Shown piece by piece: positions 6,448 to 13,490 of a DNA stretch of 15,990 bases. Under the pieces are notes generated by a model that was not told the origin of the DNA, ran no database searches, and worked only from the letters and a program-made list of their open reading frames with translations. The stretch is from positions 1-15,990 of the forward strand of contig QHWK01000365.1 of the NCBI GenBank assembly GCA_003223775.1. Reading direction: 5' to 3'. How positions within the stretch are numbered: the stretch's first letter is position 1; each line of letters opens with the position of its first letter. The translations under genes were made by a program, and so were the position numbers. This DNA comes from Acidobacteriota bacterium (GTDB lineage: Bacteria; Acidobacteriota; Vicinamibacteria; Vicinamibacterales; CAVVIG01).

Positions 6448-7441
6448 GGCAAAGCGGGCCATTATCACCGGAATCACCGGGCAGGACGGATCCTACCTCG
6501 CAGAACTGCTGCTCTCGAAGGGCTACGAGGTCGTCGGCAGCGTGCGCCGCTCGAGCGCGCCGAACGTGTGGCGCATCCAGCATCTGCTCGACCGCATCAC
6601 CATCAAACCGGCGGATCTGCTCGATCAGCTCTCGCTCATCCGCCTCGTCGACGAAGTGCGGCCGCACGAGTTCTACAACCTCGCGGCGATGTCGTTCGTG
6701 CCGGCGTCGTGGGATCAGCCGATGCTCACCGGCGAGTTCAACGCGCAGGGCGTGACGCGCGTCCTCGAAGCGATCCGTCAGGTCGATCCCTCGATCCGGT
6801 TGTATCAGGCCTCGTCGAGCGAGATGTTCGGCAAGGTGCGCGAGACGCCGCAGACCGAGCTGACGCCGTTCTATCCGCGCAGCCCCTACGGCGTCTCGAA
6901 GGTCTTCGCGCACTACATCACGGTGAACTACCGCGAGAGCTACAACATGTTCGCCGTCTCCGGCATGCTCTTCAACCACGAGTCGCCGCGCCGCGGCCTC
7001 GAGTTCGTCACGCGCAAAGTGACCGACGGCGTCGCGCGGATCAAGCTCGGGCTGCAGGATTCGCTCTCGCTCGGCAACCTCGACGCGCACCGCGACTGGG
7101 GCTTCGCCGGCGACTACGTGCGCGCGATGTGGCTGATGGTGCAGCAGGAACGGCCCGACGACTACGTGATCGCCACCGGCATCAGCCATTCGGTGCGCGA
7201 CCTCGTCGAGGTCGCCTTCGCGCGCGTCGGACTCGACTGGCACAAATACGTGAAGGTCGATCCCCACCTGATTCGTCCGGCGGAGGTCGAGCACCTGATC
7301 GGCGACAGCACGAAGGCGCGGCTCCAGCTCGGATGGCAGCCGTCGGTCGATTTCGCCGGCCTCGTCCATATGATGGTCGACGCGGATCTCGAGCGCGTCG
7401 CCGCAGCGCCGCGCGCCCTCGATCGCCTGTCGGCGCTGTAG
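6446..7441 (+). CDS. gmd: GDP-mannose 4,6-dehydratase
   Basis: Gmd removes water from GDP-D-mannose to give GDP-4-keto-6-deoxy-D-mannose, the precursor of GDP-fucose, GDP-rhamnose, GDP-perosamine and related sugars. The 331-residue product carries the NADP-binding GITGQDG (9-15), the GSVRRSS loop (31-37), the SSSEMFGKV block (123-131), the catalytic Y148xxxK152 in SPYGVSKVFAHY, and NHESPRRG (177-184). The C-terminal half has LGNLDAHRDWGFAGDYV and the ATG..HSVRDLVE segment. It appears complete and is the shorter type rather than the ~370-residue E. coli type. No downstream GDP-sugar reductase or aminotransferase is visible. A GTG at 6425 is in frame, but ATG 6446 fits the family start MAKRAIITG. 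The next gene starts 23 bp downstream and is probably cotranscribed. Confidence 0.94.
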   Translation: MAKRAIITGITGQDGSYLAELLLSKGYEVVGSVRRSSAPNVWRIQHLLDRITIKPADLLDQLSLIRLVDEVRPHEFYNLAAMSFVPASWDQPMLTGEFNAQGVTRVLEAIRQVDPSIRLYQASSSEMFGKVRETPQTELTPFYPRSPYGVSKVFAHYITVNYRESYNMFAVSGMLFNHESPRRGLEFVTRKVTDGVARIKLGLQDSLSLGNLDAHRDWGFAGDYVRAMWLMVQQERPDDYVIATGISHSVRDLVEVAFARVGLDWHKYVKVDPHLIRPAEVEHLIGDSTKARLQLGWQPSVDFAGLVHMMVDADLERVAAAPRALDRLSAL

Positions 7442-7464
7442 CGTCGCTCGCGCACCACGCTCTC

Positions 7465-8778
7465 ATGACATCGATACCCATCGACACGCTTCTCGATCGC
7501 ATCCGCACGCGCGACGCGCGCATCGGCGTCATCGGCCTCGGCTACGTCGGCCTGCCGCTGGCCGTCGAGTTCGCGCGCGCGGGCTTCACCGTCACCGGCT
7601 TCGACGTCGACGCGAAGAAGGCCGAGCAGATCAACTGCGGCAAGAGCTACATCCCGGACGTCGCCGAGCTCGATCTCGCCGAGTGCGTCAGGCTTCGGAA
7701 GCTGAGCGCGACGACCGACATGTCGGAGCTCGGCGCGATGGACGCGATCGACATCTGCGTCCCGACGCCGCTGCGCAAGACCAGGGATCCCAATTTGTCG
7801 TACGTCGTGCAGGCGGTCGAAGCGGTCGCGGCGACGCTGAAGCGCGGCCAGCTCGTCATCCTCGAGTCGACGACCTATCCGGGGACGACCGACGAGGTCG
7901 TGCAGCCGATGCTGGAGGAGAAAGGGCTGCGCGCCGACGTCGATTTCTTCCTGGCCTTCTCGCCCGAGCGCGTCGATCCCGGCAACCAGCAGTTCACGAC
8001 GCACAACATCCCGAAGATCGTCGGCGGGGTCGGCGAGCACAGCACGAAGGCGGCGGCCGCGCTCTACGGCGCGACGGTCAATGCCGTCGTGCCGGTCACC
8101 TCGACGCGCGTCGCAGAGATGGTGAAGCTGCTCGAGAACACGTTCCGCGCGGTCAACATCGGCCTCGTGAACGAGATCGCGCTGATGTCCCACAAGATGG
8201 GCATCGACGTCTGGGAAGTGATCGACGCGGCGAAGACCAAGCCGTTCGGGTTCATGCCGTTCTATCCCGGGCCCGGCCTCGGCGGGCACTGCATCCCGAT
8301 CGATCCGTACTATCTCTCGTGGAAGGCGCGGCAGACCGGCTTCGAGTGCCGCTTCATCGAGCTCGCCGGCCACGTCAACTCCGCCATGCCCGCCTACGTC
8401 GTCGAGCGGATCGGGGACGCGTTGAACACGGCGCGCAAGCCGATCAACGGATCGCGCGTCCACCTGCTCGGCGTCGCCTACAAGCGGGATGTCAGCGACA
8501 TCCGCGAGTCGCCCGCGCTCGACGTCATCGAGCTGCTGCAGCACCGCGGCGCGACCCTGAGCTATTCGGATCCGTACGTGCCCGAGCTGCGGCACAACGG
8601 TGAGGCGCTGACCGCCATCGACGAAGCCGCCGCGCTCCGCGAGCAGCCCGACTGCATCGTCATCTGCACCGACCACTCGGTGTTCGACTACGAGCCGTTC
8701 ATCGAGAGCGGCGTGCTGATCGTCGACACGCGGAATGCGCTGAAGGGGCGAAGCGGGAAGACGATCTTCCGATTGTGA
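7465..8778 (+). CDS. UDP-N-acetylglucosamine 6-dehydrogenase-type nucleotide-sugar dehydrogenase (WbpA/TviB-like)
   Basis: This cytosolic enzyme performs two successive NAD-dependent oxidations of the sugar C6 to a uronic acid, most likely UDP-GlcNAc to UDP-GlcNAcA. The 437-residue protein has IGVIGLGYVGLPLAVEF (20-36), the SYIPDV segment (61-66) typical of the WbpA/TviB branch, and VKLLENTFRAVNIGLVNEI (220-238) with the conserved lysine and asparagine. The active-site loop is GPGLGGHCIPIDPYYLSWK (269-287), with catalytic C276. The C-terminal lobe has LLGVAYKRDVSDIRESPA (334-351). Domains and length are complete. UDP-ManNAc or UDP-glucose as substrate is less likely but cannot be excluded. 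It follows gmd by 23 bp, so the pair likely forms a nucleotide-sugar operon. It converges on the MBL-fold gene with 19 AT-rich bases between. Confidence 0.87.
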   Translation: MTSIPIDTLLDRIRTRDARIGVIGLGYVGLPLAVEFARAGFTVTGFDVDAKKAEQINCGKSYIPDVAELDLAECVRLRKLSATTDMSELGAMDAIDICVPTPLRKTRDPNLSYVVQAVEAVAATLKRGQLVILESTTYPGTTDEVVQPMLEEKGLRADVDFFLAFSPERVDPGNQQFTTHNIPKIVGGVGEHSTKAAAALYGATVNAVVPVTSTRVAEMVKLLENTFRAVNIGLVNEIALMSHKMGIDVWEVIDAAKTKPFGFMPFYPGPGLGGHCIPIDPYYLSWKARQTGFECRFIELAGHVNSAMPAYVVERIGDALNTARKPINGSRVHLLGVAYKRDVSDIRESPALDVIELLQHRGATLSYSDPYVPELRHNGEALTAIDEAAALREQPDCIVICTDHSVFDYEPFIESGVLIVDTRNALKGRSGKTIFRL

Positions 8779-8797
8779 GACGACGCAAGTTAATTCT

Positions 8798-10069
8798 TTA
8801 ATTTCGCGCGCCGCGATTCATCAGGGTTCCCATTACTTTTTCATCAAACGTTTCCGTACCGAACAGCGACCGGATGAATCCCCACGCCTCGGCGCGGCGG
8901 CGCCAGAGCACGCGCGCGGCGCGGCGCGTGGCCACCCGGCGCAGCGGGAAGTAGCCGAGCTCGCGCAGCGACAGCAGTCCCCAGAACAGAAAATCGGTCT
9001 GCACGCCGCCGGGCGCGAGATCGATCCGCACGCGCATCGAGATGTGGACGAACGCCACGACGTTCTTCGCGATCGCGTCGGCGAGCACCCCCTCGCGCAT
9101 GTGGACGATCGCCGCGGCGCCCGCCGGCGGCGTCGCCGCCCGTTCGACGACCCGCCGCTTGAAATCGAGAATCCAGTAGGGTGCCGCCGCGTCCGACGGC
9201 ACATGGAACGCGATCGGCCGCTTGAGCGCGAGCCACACGAGCGGCGGCAGGGCTCTCAGAAAGCCGCCGAAGTGCGCCTCGAATGCCTGGAACGTGAGCG
9301 GAATCGCGCGCTCGGCGGCCTCTTCCTGCGCAATCTTCGGCGCCGCCTGCTGCGCCAGCTTTTCGATCCACTCGTCCTGCCGCTCGTAGTAGTCGTTCGG
9401 CTGCAGCTCGAAGCCGCCGGCGCTGCTCCAGCGATCGCCGGGAACCATCAGCACGGTCTTCGTATGCGCGGCAACGTCGGATCGATTCACCGCCTCGGCG
9501 ACCTCCGGCGGCCGCACCGCGTACATGTTGCACTGGCGGCTCTCGGGATGGAGAAACGCCACCATGCTCGCGAACGGGATCGCGTAGGCGGGCTCGAGCT
9601 CGCGGATCGCGTCGATGAAGCTCTCGAGGAAGTCCTCGCGCGTCATCAGCTTGGCGTCGGCGGCGTCGGCGATGCGGTAGCAATTCGGGTACGCCTGCGC
9701 GAACGAATGGCTCTTGAACGCGAAAGTCGGCGGGCCGAAGGCGCGAAGCATCGGCCGCGCGGACGGACCCTTGATCTTGCAGTCGTTGAGATCGGCGAGC
9801 ACGACGCCGCCGCGCTCGATCACGAACGCGCTGTCGTCGGGCCCGTACTGATACGACGCGACGCGCGTGCCGCTCGGCAGCGTCGTCGGCGCGCCGTGCG
9901 CGAGCTCGGCGACGTCGGTGAAGCCGAGCTGATCGAGCTCGTGCCGCATCACGTCGACGCCGAAGCGCGGGATGAGCACGCGCGCGCGCTTCGAGATGCG
10001 CCGCAGCGACGGATAGTGGAAGTGGTCGAAGTGGTGATGCGACAGGTAGACGTAGTCGGGCTCCAGCAC
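8798..10069 (-). CDS. Metallo-beta-lactamase-fold hydrolase (UlaG/CMAH-like), N-terminus missing
   Basis: The reading frame starts almost at the metal site: YLSHHHFDHFHYPSLRRI gives the HxHxDH signature (H11, H13, D15, H16 from the GTG). Later come DLNDCK and FKSHSFAQAYPNCYRI, with further likely metal ligands, and a block PAYAIPFASMVAFLHPES that recalls UlaG and the CMP-Neu5Ac hydroxylase catalytic fold. The C-terminal third ends in an FFxLLSLRELGYFPL-like stretch of unknown role. Normally about 40-60 residues with the first beta strands and a DPW-type motif come before the metal motif. Here the frame is open only back to 10102 (reading DFPPNTKLAPE before the GTG) and then meets TAA, eight bases from the upstream gene's stop. 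No true start is visible, so the 5' end appears deleted. The substrate is unknown; the position suggests cell-surface sugar processing. Confidence 0.75.
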   Translation of the reverse strand: MLEPDYVYLSHHHFDHFHYPSLRRISKRARVLIPRFGVDVMRHELDQLGFTDVAELAHGAPTTLPSGTRVASYQYGPDDSAFVIERGGVVLADLNDCKIKGPSARPMLRAFGPPTFAFKSHSFAQAYPNCYRIADAADAKLMTREDFLESFIDAIRELEPAYAIPFASMVAFLHPESRQCNMYAVRPPEVAEAVNRSDVAAHTKTVLMVPGDRWSSAGGFELQPNDYYERQDEWIEKLAQQAAPKIAQEEAAERAIPLTFQAFEAHFGGFLRALPPLVWLALKRPIAFHVPSDAAAPYWILDFKRRVVERAATPPAGAAAIVHMREGVLADAIAKNVVAFVHISMRVRIDLAPGGVQTDFLFWGLLSLRELGYFPLRRVATRRAARVLWRRRAEAWGFIRSLFGTETFDEKVMGTLMNRGARN

Positions 10070-10110
10070 CTCCGGCGCCAGTTTGGTGTTCGGTGGAAAG
10101 TCTTAGCCTA

Positions 10111-11094
10111 TCAGAACGCGCGGCGCGTCCATTCGCTCGGCGGCGCGTTCGCGTCCGAGGGGAAGTCGTTGGCGTCGAGCCGCGGCAGCGTCAGCATCTC
10201 GCCGGCGGCGAGACGCGCGAGATCGGGACGCGTCGTGAAGGCGGCGCGGCAGCCGCGCGCGCGCAGCAGATCGACGCTCGTCTCGTCGTGCTCGCCGTTG
10301 GCGTAGCAATAGACGAACGCCTCGCGCGACGCGCCGACCGCGTCGAGGACTCGCAGCGCGCCGTCGATCTCGCGCGCCTGGCCGTCTTCGGGCAGCGTCG
10401 GCAGCCGGACGTGCCGATCGCCGTGCGCGCCGATCGTCATGCCCGCGGCTTTCATCGCGTGCAGATCGTCGACGTCCATGTAGAGATCGTCGGCGAGCCG
10501 GCGCTCGTCGATCGACACGATCGTCCGGAAGAGATCGTCGACGAGCGGGACGCGCACCGCGTCGGGCAGCGCGTGTTGGAGCAGCCGCTTCACGTAGACG
10601 ACTGCCGGCGGATCCCATCGCGACGCCCTCCACCACGTCGCGCGATACGTGGAGGGCGGCAGACAGTCGCCGTTGCGCGACGCGGCCTCGACCTCCGCGT
10701 CGATCTCCCGCACGAGCCGATCCAGATCGTCCACTGACGCGAGCACGCACTGAATCTTGTTGACGTCGAGGAGCCGTCGCTCGATGAGCGCGGAGGCGAC
10801 CGGAAAAAACGTCGCCGGCACCCGCTCGGCCTGCAGCAGCGGAAACACATGGTCGCGATGGCAGCGGTACCCGTCGTCGAACGTCAGGACGATCGGCCGC
10901 GGCGGCAGCGGCGATCCGGCGTCGATCGCGGCGACGAGATCGATCGACGACACCGGCGTGTAGTGGCGGCGGATGTAGGCGACCTGTCCGCGGAATGCCG
11001 CGACATCGACAGACTTGAGGCCGGCGACGGGCCCCGCGTCCGGCGGCTGGACGAGGTGGTACATGACGACGGTGGCCACCTGCGGCGGCGTCAT
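10111..11094 (-). CDS. Polysaccharide deacetylase (NodB homology, carbohydrate esterase 4-like)
   Basis: CE4 enzymes remove N- or O-acetyl groups from sugars. The 327-residue protein begins VATVVMYHLVQPPDAG (6-21) and has motif 1 TFDDGYRCHR (71-80) with the catalytic-base and metal aspartates. Motif 2 is IGAHGDRHVRL (221-231), with H224 and H228 completing the Asp-His-His metal site. FVYCYANGEHDETSVDLLR is the motif-3 region. Between about 105 and 215 is an insertion that is helical by composition. No signal peptide is visible, so it probably acts in the cytoplasm on a nucleotide- or lipid-linked sugar. The ATG overlaps the MaoC-SDR stop as ATGA (11091-11094), showing translational coupling. 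In this locus it could expose an amine for re-acylation, which is inference. Confidence 0.85.
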   Translation of the reverse strand: MTPPQVATVVMYHLVQPPDAGPVAGLKSVDVAAFRGQVAYIRRHYTPVSSIDLVAAIDAGSPLPPRPIVLTFDDGYRCHRDHVFPLLQAERVPATFFPVASALIERRLLDVNKIQCVLASVDDLDRLVREIDAEVEAASRNGDCLPPSTYRATWWRASRWDPPAVVYVKRLLQHALPDAVRVPLVDDLFRTIVSIDERRLADDLYMDVDDLHAMKAAGMTIGAHGDRHVRLPTLPEDGQAREIDGALRVLDAVGASREAFVYCYANGEHDETSVDLLRARGCRAAFTTRPDLARLAAGEMLTLPRLDANDFPSDANAPPSEWTRRAF

Positions 11095-12554
11095 ACCCCG
11101 CTCGCGCTCGCGCGCTGCTGAATCTCGCGCACGATCGGGAGCATCGCGTCGAGCGGATCGAGCGCCGGCGCGGCGAGAATCGATGCGGTCTGATCCGTCG
11201 CCGTACGCGGCAGACGACGGACGAGGATGAGGTTGCGCGGGTGCTGCTCGGCGATGCCGCGGCAGACGCATTCGCCGGCGGCCTTCGCCGTGGCGTACTC
11301 GGTCAGCTCCGCCGGCACGTCGTCGATCGCCGTCGTCGACGGGTAGAAGATCGCGAGCGCGGGCGCCGCGGCGAGCGCGGCGGCCGACAGACGGGCGAAC
11401 GCGTAGACGTAGAAGGTCGCGAAGCGGTCGAACAGCCGCTCGTCGAACGGTCCGCTGCGCCGCACGAAGATGCGCGGGCTCGCGAAGTAATAGAGCTGCG
11501 TGACGCCGAACCGCGCGACCGCATCGCGAACGATGCGCGAGCCGTCGCGCGCGCGCACGTCGAGGCGCAGCGCGTCGATCGCGCGGCCCGCGGTTTTCGC
11601 GTCGCGTTGAAGGAGCGCGACCTCGTCTCCGCCCGAGGCGTACGTGACGATCGGCACGCCGCCGCCGGCGGCGATGAGCGCTGCCGTCGCGGCGCCGAGG
11701 CCGCGCGATCCGCCCACGATCAGCGCGCGGACCGCGGCGAGCTCACCCGGCGCCACACGCGTGGACGCCGCGGCGATCGTCGGCGGCGCCGCAGGCCGCG
11801 GCCGCAGGAAGGCGTCGATCGAACCGGCGACGCCCGCGCCGTTCACCGCGATCTTTACCAGGCCGAACCGGCGATCGACGCGCTCGACGGTCCAGTCGAG
11901 ACGCGTCGGGCGATCGCGCGGCGTCAGATCGATGCGAATCGACGACAGGAGCGAATCGCGGCCCGGACATTCCATGCCGACGAGCGCTGACAGCCCGGCG
12001 ACGGCCGCGACGACTTCGGCGCCGAGCGCGCGGGCGGCGCGCGGGAAGGCGCGCGCCAGCGGTGCGGCAGGCGGCAGCGCGATCGCGCCGGCGGCGCCGT
12101 CGATGTCTGCCGCAGTGCGGATCGCAGGCGTTCGCGGCGGCTTCGCGGCGCGCGCGCGATCGGATCGACGCAGGACGACCCTTTCAGGGCCGACGAGGCG
12201 AGGCTGAAAGCGTCGCCGCGCGATCGTCGCGACCGCAAGCGTCGCGCCGCCGTCAGCCGTCTCCGCCGACAGCCGCCCCTCGCTGTCGCGCGCGAACCGA
12301 ATCCGCTCGCCGACGATCGCCGGCTGAAGAAACGCGATCGAAATGGACACACGCTGCCGTACCGTCGCGCGCCGCGCGCCGAAGTGCGCCTCCAGCATCC
12401 GAAGCAGGAGGTGGACGCCGTGCACAATCGGCTCGCCGGCGACGACGCGGCGCGCGGCGGAGGCGTCGAGGTGAATCGGGTTGTGATCGCCGGACCGGCG
12501 CGCAAAGCGGCGCTGATCGGCCGGCGTGAAGCGAGTGACCGTCGCGCGCGTCAC
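11091..12554 (-). CDS. Fusion of MaoC-like hotdog hydratase with a short-chain dehydrogenase (ketoreductase-like)
   Basis: The 487-residue fusion has three regions. Residues 1-115 are a MaoC/hydratase-2 hotdog with the catalytic signature SGDHNPIHLD (21-30) and the IVHGVHLLLRML helix. Residues 165-255 look like a second, degenerate hotdog with GMECPGRDSLLSS (193-205) and no Asp-His pair. Residues 275-487 are an SDR with ALIVGGSRGLGAATAALI (277-294), S406 in YPSTT and the catalytic Y420xxxK424. Together these could interconvert beta-ketoacyl, 3-hydroxyacyl and enoyl thioesters, two consecutive steps of a fatty-acid-like cycle in one chain. With the ACP gene in the same operon, an ACP-bound substrate is likely. 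The start is a GTG overlapping the preceding stop (GTGA, 12551-12554), and the stop overlaps the deacetylase ATG. The first 11 or so codons also occur in the duplicated segment at 12932-12954. Confidence 0.82.
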   Translation of the reverse strand: MTRATVTRFTPADQRRFARRSGDHNPIHLDASAARRVVAGEPIVHGVHLLLRMLEAHFGARRATVRQRVSISIAFLQPAIVGERIRFARDSEGRLSAETADGGATLAVATIARRRFQPRLVGPERVVLRRSDRARAAKPPRTPAIRTAADIDGAAGAIALPPAAPLARAFPRAARALGAEVVAAVAGLSALVGMECPGRDSLLSSIRIDLTPRDRPTRLDWTVERVDRRFGLVKIAVNGAGVAGSIDAFLRPRPAAPPTIAAASTRVAPGELAAVRALIVGGSRGLGAATAALIAAGGGVPIVTYASGGDEVALLQRDAKTAGRAIDALRLDVRARDGSRIVRDAVARFGVTQLYYFASPRIFVRRSGPFDERLFDRFATFYVYAFARLSAAALAAAPALAIFYPSTTAIDDVPAELTEYATAKAAGECVCRGIAEQHPRNLILVRRLPRTATDQTASILAAPALDPLDAMLPIVREIQQRASASGV

Positions 12555-12710
12555 GGCGCCTCACGCGGCACGACGTTCGGCCGATCCTGATCGCCGTCGG
12601 CCTTGAACAGCGCCGGCGCGCCGCCCCCCTTCATCGCGAAAAACAAACGCACGTTGCGGCGCTCGAACGGCTCGAAGTGATCGGGCACGACGTCGGCGCC
12701 GTCGGGATCG
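12532..12710. repeat. Direct duplication, copy A (original context)
   Basis: This 179-bp segment is identical to 12932-13110, at an offset of exactly 400 bp. It spans the last ~52 codons of the GNAT gene, the GTGA junction and the first few codons of the MaoC-SDR gene. Here it is in its functional context, continuous in frame on both sides. Similarity continues weakly to about 12517 with two mismatches, then ends. Confidence 0.95.
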
Positions 12711-13486
12711 ATGCGCGTGAACCCCGCGCGCGCGAAGAGCGCCGGATCGATGCCCGCGTTGTAAACGTCCGCGTACTCGGCGTCGGCCGCCTGCACCAGC
12801 GCGTGCGCAACCGATCCCAGCGTGGCGACCACATCGGGCGCGCCCGCGAAATCGACGATCCGGACGGCGCGATGCCCGCCGTGCTCGGCGACGCGCGCCG
12901 CCAGCAGGCCGACGGTTCGGCCGCCGTGAAACGAGTGACCGTCGCGCGCGTCACGGCGCCTCACGCGGCACGACGTTCGGCCGATCCTGATCGCCGTCGG
13001 CCTTGAACAGCGCCGGCGCGCCGCCCCCCTTCATCGCGAAAAACAAACGCACGTTGCGGCGCTCGAACGGCTCGAAGTGATCGGGCACGACGTCGGCGCC
13101 GTCGGGATCGTCGGCCGCGTCGCCACGTTGAACCCAACCGCGCCGATGGCGACGTGCGGCTCGAGCGCCGACAGCCGCTGCAGCATCGCGATCCCGAGCC
13201 CCGCAAACCCTGCATCGTCGCGCACCTTCCACGTCGTCAGCCAGACGACGTTGTCGGATGCGAGCGCCGGATCGTACCGGCGCGTGCAGATGTAGCCGAG
13301 AAGGCCGGCGACCTCGCCGCCGGCGCGCGCGACGATGAATGAATAGCTGCCGTCGGGGTTCCGATACTGCCAGTCCAGCAGGCGGCGGTTGACGACGAGC
13401 GCGTGCCCGCGCTCCCAGTATTCGTCGAGGAAGCGGACCACGTCGCCGATCTCGCGCTCGGCGCAGCGGTCGATGGTTACCGCCAT
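12551..13486 (-). pseudogene. GNAT-family N-acyltransferase gene, rearranged and out of frame
   Basis: The ATG at 13486, four bases after the FkbH gene stop, opens a good GNAT start: MAVTIDRCAEREIGDVVRFL, then WQYRNPDGSYSFIVARAGGEVAGLLGYI and the acetyl-CoA-binding-like KVRDDAGFAGLGIAMLQRL up to NVATR (residue 124, base 13115). At 13110/13111 homology stops and a copy of the gene's own 3' end begins in a wrong frame; translation would stop at 13031. The copy runs to about 12932. A middle part follows, GGRTVGLLAARVAEHGGHRA through ARAGFTRI. The original 3' end (DPDGADVVPDHFEPFERR to PREAP and TGA at 12553-12551) then completes the gene. Part of the middle also seems lost. An intact version would presumably transfer an acyl group from CoA or ACP to an amino sugar. 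Either a real inactivation or an assembly error could explain it. Confidence 0.75.
12932..13110. repeat. Direct duplication, copy B (inserted within the GNAT gene)
   Basis: Perfect copy of 12532-12710 in the same orientation. It contains the GNAT C-terminal codons, the TGA stop and the GTG start of a MaoC-SDR gene, but after about ten codons the MaoC-SDR reading is lost and GNAT middle sequence follows. The edge at 13110/13111 is sharp. The other edge (12917-12931) is an imperfect microhomology to copy A, 13 of 15 bases matching. The copy splits the GNAT reading frame. Confidence 0.95.
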
Positions 13487-13490
13487 GGCG

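Noticed and set aside
6313..7464. Upstream extension of the sugar dehydrogenase frame through gmd
   Set aside because: It lies in another frame of gmd and is arginine-rich; the dehydrogenase family start matches the ATG at 7465.
8779..8797. AT-rich gap with two TTAATT-like pieces as a terminator
   Set aside because: The possible pairing is too short, and no GC stem is present.
9044..10737. Plus-strand open frames antisense to the MBL and deacetylase genes
   Set aside because: No motifs, and the opposite strand carries the HxHxDH and TFDDG signatures.
12551..13232. Two overlapping short open frames ending in the same PREAP sequence as separate small genes
   Set aside because: They are the middle and the duplicated 3' pieces of one GNAT gene, and their N-terminal parts are out-of-frame copies of the repeat.
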